Assembly (NCBI GenBank): GCA_964438715.1
Contig: CAYTLQ010000067.1
Location: 1 to 8,503 of the forward strand
Direction: 5' to 3'
Length of the DNA stretch: 8,503 nt
Source: CAYTLQ01 sp964438715
GTDB lineage: Bacteria > Bacteroidota > Ignavibacteria > Ignavibacteriales > Ignavibacteriaceae
Shown here: positions 5,905 to 8,503 of the stretch, one piece after another
How positions within the stretch are numbered: position 1 is the first letter of the stretch
Layout: the number at the start of each line of letters is the position of its first letter
Translations under genes and position numbers: made by a program
Notes under the pieces: generated by a model
What the model was told of the DNA's origin: nothing
What the model saw: the letters and a program-made list of their open reading frames with translations, nothing else
Databases searched by the model: none

Positions 5905-6378
5905 TCACAGGAGATTTGCTAAATCATGCTTTTGCTTAACTTTGCGATGAATAAACTCATCGTCATATCCACCGCGTCTAAGCATTCCGATAAAGACCTC
6001 ATCCGGCATGTGGACCATCATTTTTGCTTCTACCATGAGTTCACTCCATGGCTTGTACTCCACATGACCTATTGCGAGTGTTTTACCTCTTGATGTTGTT
6101 AACTCTAAAAGCTCAAGATTCTTGAGTGAGTCAAAAACACCTTCAGCCACCATCTCGCGAACCTTTTGAGGTGTCAGAATTTGAATTGCATTTACAAGAT
6201 CTTGTTGAGGATATGGATCCTTTGAAATAACAAAACCTTGCCCTTCTCCTGAGTTCCTTTTAACTGCAATTACTTGCAGTTCCTGGGGATTCTGTCGGAC
6301 TTCAATAATTAAATCGAGGTCCAACTCTGAGTTGATTTGGTCGAGAATTCGCTGTATCTGAGCAATTATCTCATCCAC
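5905..6378 (-). CDS. Hypothetical protein, member 2 of the paralogous family
   Basis: The 157-residue cytosolic protein starts at GTG 6376-6378, with AAAGGAG five bases upstream. It has the family order: an N-terminal helix (DEIIAQIQRILDQINSEL), strands LDLIIEV, LQVIAVKR and GFVISKD, then the block LTPQKVREMVAEGVFDS (residues 68-84). A strand near 100-107 and a C-terminal helical extension follow, including MPDEVFIGMLRRG and a basic end, RKVKQKHDLANLL. Members 1 and 2 are the longer members and may share this extension. It is divergent from the gene at 6506, repeating the arrangement at 5369/5493. Function is unknown; the fold outline (helix, three strands, helix, strands) is only a reading by eye. 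Confidence 0.75.
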   Translation of the reverse strand: MDEIIAQIQRILDQINSELDLDLIIEVRQNPQELQVIAVKRNSGEGQGFVISKDPYPQQDLVNAIQILTPQKVREMVAEGVFDSLKNLELLELTTSRGKTLAIGHVEYKPWSELMVEAKMMVHMPDEVFIGMLRRGGYDDEFIHRKVKQKHDLANLL

Positions 6379-6407
6379 AAATACTCCTTTGATTAGATCG
6401 CCTACAT

Positions 6408-6416
6408 ATTATATCA
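6408..6416 (-). promoter_or_regulatory. Extended -10 promoter of the 5905-6378 gene
   Basis: On the - strand, TGA-TATAAT ends 29 bases before the GTG. The -35 position reads GATTAA, which is weak, consistent with reliance on the extended -10. Confidence 0.6.
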
Positions 6417-6443
6417 TTTATATATAATATTTAATCTATGTTA

Positions 6444-6473
6444 TTGACCCTTGGCAACATCGTTTGATAAAAT
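6444..6473 (+). promoter_or_regulatory. Sigma70-type promoter of the 6506-6850 gene
   Basis: TTGACC (6444-6449) and TAAAAT (6468-6473) are 18 bases apart, with TGA before the -10. The TTGGCAACA motif lies in the spacer, where a bound regulator could repress or remodel the promoter. The -10 ends 32 bases before the GTG start. Confidence 0.6.
6451..6459 (+). repeat. TTGGCAACA motif, copy 3
   Basis: Exact over nine bases with copies 1 and 2. It continues as TTGGCAACATCG, which matches TTGGTAACATCG at 7415-7426 on the other strand at 11 of 12 positions. Confidence 0.55.
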
Positions 6474-6505
6474 TCATTGTTCTTTACAAAGAAGGGATTT
6501 TAGCT

Positions 6506-6850
6506 GTGAACAAGCAAAAAGCACTAGACCTACTTCGCGGGCTTGCTGAACAAGGAACAAATCGTTTAGCGGCGTGGGGAATTTCTCAGGTGCATATGGA
6601 GATTGTAGAGTGTCCAAACTCAGATGGTCTTCATGTCCGCGTTTCTGAAGAAGACACCCCCATTGTTGAATTCCATATCTGGGATCCAGAAGACGATTTC
6701 CCGGAAGGTCTTTACGATGCCGCCTTCAAGCAGCTTTGCGCCAGTATCTACATGGCTGAGAAGACATACGAAGCCATGATGCAAATGCTGAACCAACACA
6801 ATCCCTTTGAAGAGTTCAAGCCGCCGTGGCATAACGGCGCGCTGAACTAG
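6506..6850 (+). CDS. Hypothetical acidic protein, second of two similar + strand cassette genes
   Basis: The 114-residue soluble protein begins ALDLLRGLAE (residues 6-15). Strands VHMEIVEC, LHVRVSE and IVEFHIW follow, with Trp59 and an acidic run, DPEDDFPEGLY. A helix DAAFKQLCASIYMAEKTYEAM leads to a C-terminus rich in Phe, Pro and Trp. Start GTG 6506 has AAGGGA upstream and lies 32 bases after the -10; the TTG at 6464 falls inside the promoter and is rejected. The similarity to the gene at 5493 (LDLL helix, Trp59, acidic run, following helix) suggests they are distant homologues. Identity is too low to be certain by eye. No family is recognised. Confidence 0.7.
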   Translation: MNKQKALDLLRGLAEQGTNRLAAWGISQVHMEIVECPNSDGLHVRVSEEDTPIVEFHIWDPEDDFPEGLYDAAFKQLCASIYMAEKTYEAMMQMLNQHNPFEEFKPPWHNGALN

Positions 6851-6868
6851 GGGCAGCATTTCACTCTG

Positions 6869-6891
6869 TTTGGGGTCGATGCGGCCCCAAA
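6869..6891 (+). terminator. Hairpin terminator of the 6506-6850 gene
   Basis: TTTGGGGTC (6869-6877) pairs with GGCCCCAAA (6883-6891), with one T-G wobble, over a GATGC loop. It lies 18 bases after the stop. The U-tract is weak (ATTT a few bases on). Confidence 0.65.
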
Positions 6892-6958
6892 TAGAAATTT
6901 CCTAATAAAAAAATAAGAATAAGTATAATTTAAATTATCTACGAAAGTATAAATGTTG

Positions 6959-6978
6959 GGAGAGGCGTTCGCCCCTCC
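6959..6978 (-). terminator. Hairpin terminator of the 6991-7362 gene
   Basis: GGAGAGGCG and CGCCCCTCC pair with one mismatch on the + strand, which becomes a G-U wobble on the - strand. It is therefore better formed in the - strand transcript. It lies 12 bases beyond that gene's stop; the U-tract is poor. Confidence 0.6.
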
Positions 6979-6990
6979 GCTAGGCTTGTT

Positions 6991-7362
6991 TTAGTTCTCT
7001 AGAAATCGTCCCTGCTTGGGATCCCAATACAGAATTGGATCTCGACCAATCCGGATATCCACTTTAATGAGCAAATCTTCCGATCCTTCCACCCCATCCA
7101 GGGTGAGATAGATCCAAAAGAATCCGTCCATTAAGCCTTGTTCCTGTAAGTTCAGCAGAAACTCCCGATCAATGAGTTTTACCAACTCAGCAGTATGATC
7201 GCCCAAATTCAGTAAGATTCCCCGCTTACGAGGTTTCAACTGATTTTTCTTGCGAATCATCAACACTTGCTTTCCTTCATACTCGGTCTCTACGGCTTCT
7301 AAAATGCCGTCCAGACGAAGTTGAGCAAGCTTCTGCTGTAAGTTGCTGAGAACCTGAATCAC
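6991..7362 (-). CDS. Hypothetical protein, member 3 of the paralogous family
   Basis: The 123-residue soluble protein starts at GTG 7360-7362, with AAAGGA eight bases upstream. The family plan is visible: helix IQVLSNLQQKLAQL, strands ILEAVE, QVLMIRKK and GILLNLG, then the block IDREFLLNLQEQGLMDG (residues 64-80). A strand DLLIKVDI follows near 96-103. A basic insert, KNQLKPRKRG, between two strands is specific to this member. It is short, without the C-terminal extension of members 1 and 2. It has its own promoter (7398-7426) and hairpin (6959-6978). Function is unknown. Confidence 0.7.
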   Translation of the reverse strand: MIQVLSNLQQKLAQLRLDGILEAVETEYEGKQVLMIRKKNQLKPRKRGILLNLGDHTAELVKLIDREFLLNLQEQGLMDGFFWIYLTLDGVEGSEDLLIKVDIRIGRDPILYWDPKQGRFLEN

Positions 7363-7397
7363 TTTAAAGATCCTTTCATTAAGCCCATTGCATAATT

Positions 7398-7426
7398 ATT
7401 ATATCAGAAAGCTGCGATGTTACCAA
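7398..7426 (-). promoter_or_regulatory. Sigma70-type promoter of the 6991-7362 gene
   Basis: On the - strand, TTGGTA (7421-7426), a 17-base spacer and TATAAT (7398-7403) with TGA in front give a strong extended -10 promoter. The -35 region reads TTGGTAACATCG, nearly the motif at 6451. The -10 ends 35 bases before the start. Confidence 0.75.
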
Positions 7427-7430
7427 GCGC

Positions 7431-7439
7431 TGACAACAC
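7431..7439 (+). repeat. TGACAACAC, degenerate copy of the TTGGCAACAC motif
   Basis: It differs from TGGCAACAC at one base. It lies 27 bases upstream of the -10 of the - strand gene at 7362, much as copy 2 lies upstream of the gene at 5369. An AAGGAG with no following start codon lies at 7451-7456. Confidence 0.35.
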
Positions 7440-7466
7440 GGTTAAAAGTAAGGAGATTAAATTTTA

Positions 7467-7489
7467 GAGGAAGGGGCAAACCCTTCCTC
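7467..7489 (-). terminator. Hairpin terminator of the 7496-7861 gene
   Basis: GAGGAAGGG (7467-7475) pairs with CCCTTCCTC (7481-7489) over a GCAAA loop, six bases beyond the stop of the - strand gene. The following bases on that strand (TAAAATTT) are AU-rich but not a clear U-tract. Confidence 0.65.
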
Positions 7490-7495
7490 CTGTGA

Positions 7496-7861
7496 TCAGC
7501 AATTAGCGATTAACGGGAGAGCACTTACTGGAAGTGATATGGGGTGGTCACCCTCAAAGGTAAACCACACTTTATATCCAGAAGTACATGGCCTTGACTC
7601 GAACTGAGATTCTCCTGGCCACTCAAATACATTGAGTATAATCAGAGCCTTAACCAGATCAGCAGTTAATACAGCAATGACTGCATCTATCTGTATATGG
7701 TTCATTAGCTCATTACCAATTAGAATTGATCCGGGACTGCTGCCTTCCTTTGAAAGCACAATTTCTCCATTCTCACGCTGAGACACGAGCAGTTTTGTAC
7801 CCTGTGGTTTCTCAATCTGTGCAAGATGAAGATTTATCCTCTCAAACATGACAGAAGACAT
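7496..7861 (-). CDS. Hypothetical protein, member 4 (most divergent) of the paralogous family
   Basis: The 121-residue soluble protein starts at ATG 7859-7861, with AAAGGA nine bases upstream; Met5 is an alternative. It has the helix MFERINLHLAQIE, strands TKLLVSQ, EIVLSKE and SILIGNE, then LTADLVKALIILNVFEW (residues 65-81) at the place of the family block. A strand GYKVWFTFEG follows near 95-104. The otherwise recurrent Gly and Asp-Ser of the block are replaced by Asn and Glu-Trp, so this member is the least secure. The shared order of elements, size, orientation and control sites supports membership. Function is unknown. Confidence 0.65.
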   Translation of the reverse strand: MSSVMFERINLHLAQIEKPQGTKLLVSQRENGEIVLSKEGSSPGSILIGNELMNHIQIDAVIAVLTADLVKALIILNVFEWPGESQFESRPCTSGYKVWFTFEGDHPISLPVSALPLIANC

Positions 7862-7894
7862 GGCTACACATCCTTTGTTAAATGATCACGAGGA

Positions 7895-7900
7895 ATTATA
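7895..7900 (-). promoter_or_regulatory. -10 element of the 7496-7861 gene
   Basis: TATAAT on the - strand ends 33 bases before the ATG. There is no TGn extension, and the -35 position (TTCTAA) is weak, so this promoter may be weaker or activator-dependent. Confidence 0.5.
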
Positions 7901-7934
7901 TACCTTATAGTATAAATTTAGAAGAAAAGACTTT

Positions 7935-7954
7935 GGGAAGGTATGTACCTTCCC
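7935..7954 (-). terminator. Hairpin terminator of the 7969-8337 gene
   Basis: GGGAAGGTA (7935-7943) and TACCTTCCC (7946-7954) form a nine-base perfect inverted repeat around TG. On the - strand it is followed by AAAGTCTTTTC, which includes a U-run. It lies 14 bases beyond the stop. Confidence 0.7.
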
Positions 7955-7968
7955 ATCAGTCACACTTA

Positions 7969-8337
7969 CTAATAGAATTCGTGAAGCAAAGAAGACCAGA
8001 TCAATGGTTCATCCATAGACAAACAATGAACCATTAAAAGAGTTGGATCTTCTTTGTCTACTTCTGCATAAGACCAGATGTGAGAATCTATTACTCCGAT
8101 CTCCATTGCTGTTAGAATAAACTCAGGAGTAAGCATAGAGAATAGCCGAGTGCAGTCGTCAGCCAGAAAGCTGCTATCTTCGTGCACAACAACCAGTCCG
8201 CCCGCAAACTTTCCTTTGCGTCTAACTACAAGTATAGGATGTCCATCGCTACACTCATCTAACTGAACCTCTAGATCCAATCCGCATTCTAAATTTAAAC
8301 TACTTAGCCTAGATGCAAGATCTGTATAGAGACTCAT
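7969..8337 (-). CDS. Hypothetical protein, member 5 of the paralogous family
   Basis: The 122-residue soluble protein starts at ATG 8335-8337, with AAAGG eight bases upstream. It shows the family plan clearly: helix MSLYTDLASRLSSL, strands LDLEVQL, PILVVRRK and GLVVVHE, then the block LTPEFILTAMEIGVIDS (residues 69-85). A strand LLMVHCLS follows near 100-107. It is closest in appearance to member 1 (LDLEV/LTLDL, GLVVVHE/GIVVMHD). It is the last cassette before the backbone resumes. Function is unknown; no catalytic motif, metal cluster or membrane segment is visible. Confidence 0.75.
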   Translation of the reverse strand: MSLYTDLASRLSSLNLECGLDLEVQLDECSDGHPILVVRRKGKFAGGLVVVHEDSSFLADDCTRLFSMLTPEFILTAMEIGVIDSHIWSYAEVDKEDPTLLMVHCLSMDEPLIWSSLLHEFY

Positions 8338-8369
8338 GACACCGGCCTTTCACTAAAGTGTGATAGAGG

Positions 8370-8399
8370 ATTATATTATTATTAATATATAATTATCAA
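8370..8399 (-). promoter_or_regulatory. Sigma70-type promoter of the 7969-8337 gene
   Basis: On the - strand, TTGATA (8394-8399) and TATAAT (8370-8375) are 18 bases apart. The -10 ends 32 bases before the ATG. It is divergent from the ABC ATPase promoter with very little space between. Confidence 0.65.
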
Positions 8400-8412
8400 T
8401 TAAAAAATAAGA

Positions 8413-8418
8413 TATAAT
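8413..8418 (+). promoter_or_regulatory. -10 element of the ABC ATPase gene, possibly leaderless
   Basis: TATAAT ends six bases before the ATG at 8425, so transcription would be expected to start at or very near the ATG. No Shine-Dalgarno site is present. No clear -35 is seen at 17 bases (TAATTA). Confidence 0.45.
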
Positions 8419-8424
8419 CGTAAA

Positions 8425-8503
8425 ATGCTTAATCAGGTATTATTAATCCAAAAATTAAATATTGAAGTAGAAAATAAGGTATTACTAAAGGATATTTCTA
8501 TAT
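8425..8503 (+). CDS. ABC-transporter-type ATPase, N-terminus only (3' end outside window)
   Basis: Only the first 26 residues are inside the window. The run LLIQKLNIEVENKVLLKDIS is the typical opening of an ABC ATP-binding subunit: first strand, a short turn with the aromatic-loop position, and the KDIS/KDVS segment that leads to the Walker A motif. It is reminiscent of SufC, but the diagnostic motifs lie beyond the window, so no symbol is given. It is AT-rich, on the + strand and lacks a Shine-Dalgarno site, and so belongs to the backbone. Confidence 0.6.
   Translation, partial: MLNQVLLIQKLNIEVENKVLLKDISI

Noticed and set aside
5493..6378. Toxin-antitoxin pair
   Set aside because: The genes are divergent or convergent with separate terminators, not overlapping in one operon, and no toxin motif or DNA-binding antitoxin domain is visible.
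6464..6505. TTG start at 6464 for the 6506-6850 gene
   Set aside because: It lies upstream of the TAAAAT -10; GTG 6506 has a Shine-Dalgarno site and fits the common leader length.
4860..7954. Integron gene-cassette array with attC sites
   Set aside because: The hairpins differ in sequence and lack consistent GTTRRRY/RYYYAAC core sites. Each gene has its own promoter, orientation is mixed, and no integrase is present in the window.
1..8503. Alternative genetic code with TGA as glycine, as in some Patescibacteria
   Set aside because: Genes at 5905 and 7496 end in TGA beside a terminator hairpin, and backbone frames stay open without reading any TGA.

Overview
The window looks like a mosaic of two kinds of DNA. 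The backbone is AT-rich: one 60-base stretch counted inside the glycosylase gene is 27% G+C. Its genes all lie on the + strand and mostly lack a Shine-Dalgarno site. It encodes ordinary bacterial proteins, in order: the tail of an unknown protein, an MFS efflux transporter, a DUF2277 protein, 3-methyladenine DNA glycosylase I (Tag), a YggT-family membrane protein, a DUF5665 membrane protein, a HAD phosphatase, and the start of an ABC-transporter ATPase. The low G+C, short intergenic gaps, scarce ribosome-binding sites and possible leaderless promoters suggest a reduced-genome bacterium, possibly of the Candidate Phyla Radiation (Patescibacteria). This assignment is inference. The code is the normal one, because TGA, TAA and TAG all serve as stops.

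Inserted between the backbone units are nine small genes (114-163 codons) with much higher G+C (about 45-55% in stretches counted by hand). Nearly all have their own sigma70-type promoter with a perfect or near-perfect TATAAT, a short leader of similar length, a Shine-Dalgarno site and a GC-rich hairpin just after the stop. Two are predicted membrane proteins inserted singly: 1637-2128 (between the transporter and DUF2277) and 3088-3474 (between Tag and YggT). The other seven are crowded into 4887-8337, between the HAD phosphatase and the ABC ATPase.

Five genes of the large cluster, all on the - strand (4887-5369, 5905-6378, 6991-7362, 7496-7861, 7969-8337), appear to be very divergent paralogues. 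They share an N-terminal helix, a beta-rich middle with a G-hydrophobic-V/I-V-x-x-D/E strand, and a 17-residue block of the form LTPEx...EGxFDS at residues 64-85. The two + strand genes (5493-5855, 6506-6850) also look alike (LDLLxxLxE near the N-terminus, Trp59 followed by an acidic stretch). The cluster can therefore be read as two copies of a divergent two-gene module (5369 with 5493; 6378 with 6506), followed by three solo family members.

A short motif, TTGGCAACA, lies in the divergent promoter region of both modules and upstream of the membrane-protein gene at 2128. Related forms flank the promoter at 7362. The function of the family is unknown to me. The uniform control elements suggest single-gene, independently expressed cassettes that entered the backbone repeatedly. 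At one junction (4860-4919) the cassette sequence appears to have given the HAD gene a new C-terminal tail. I see no tRNA, rRNA, CRISPR array, transposase or integrase, and no gene-free stretch longer than 300 bases.
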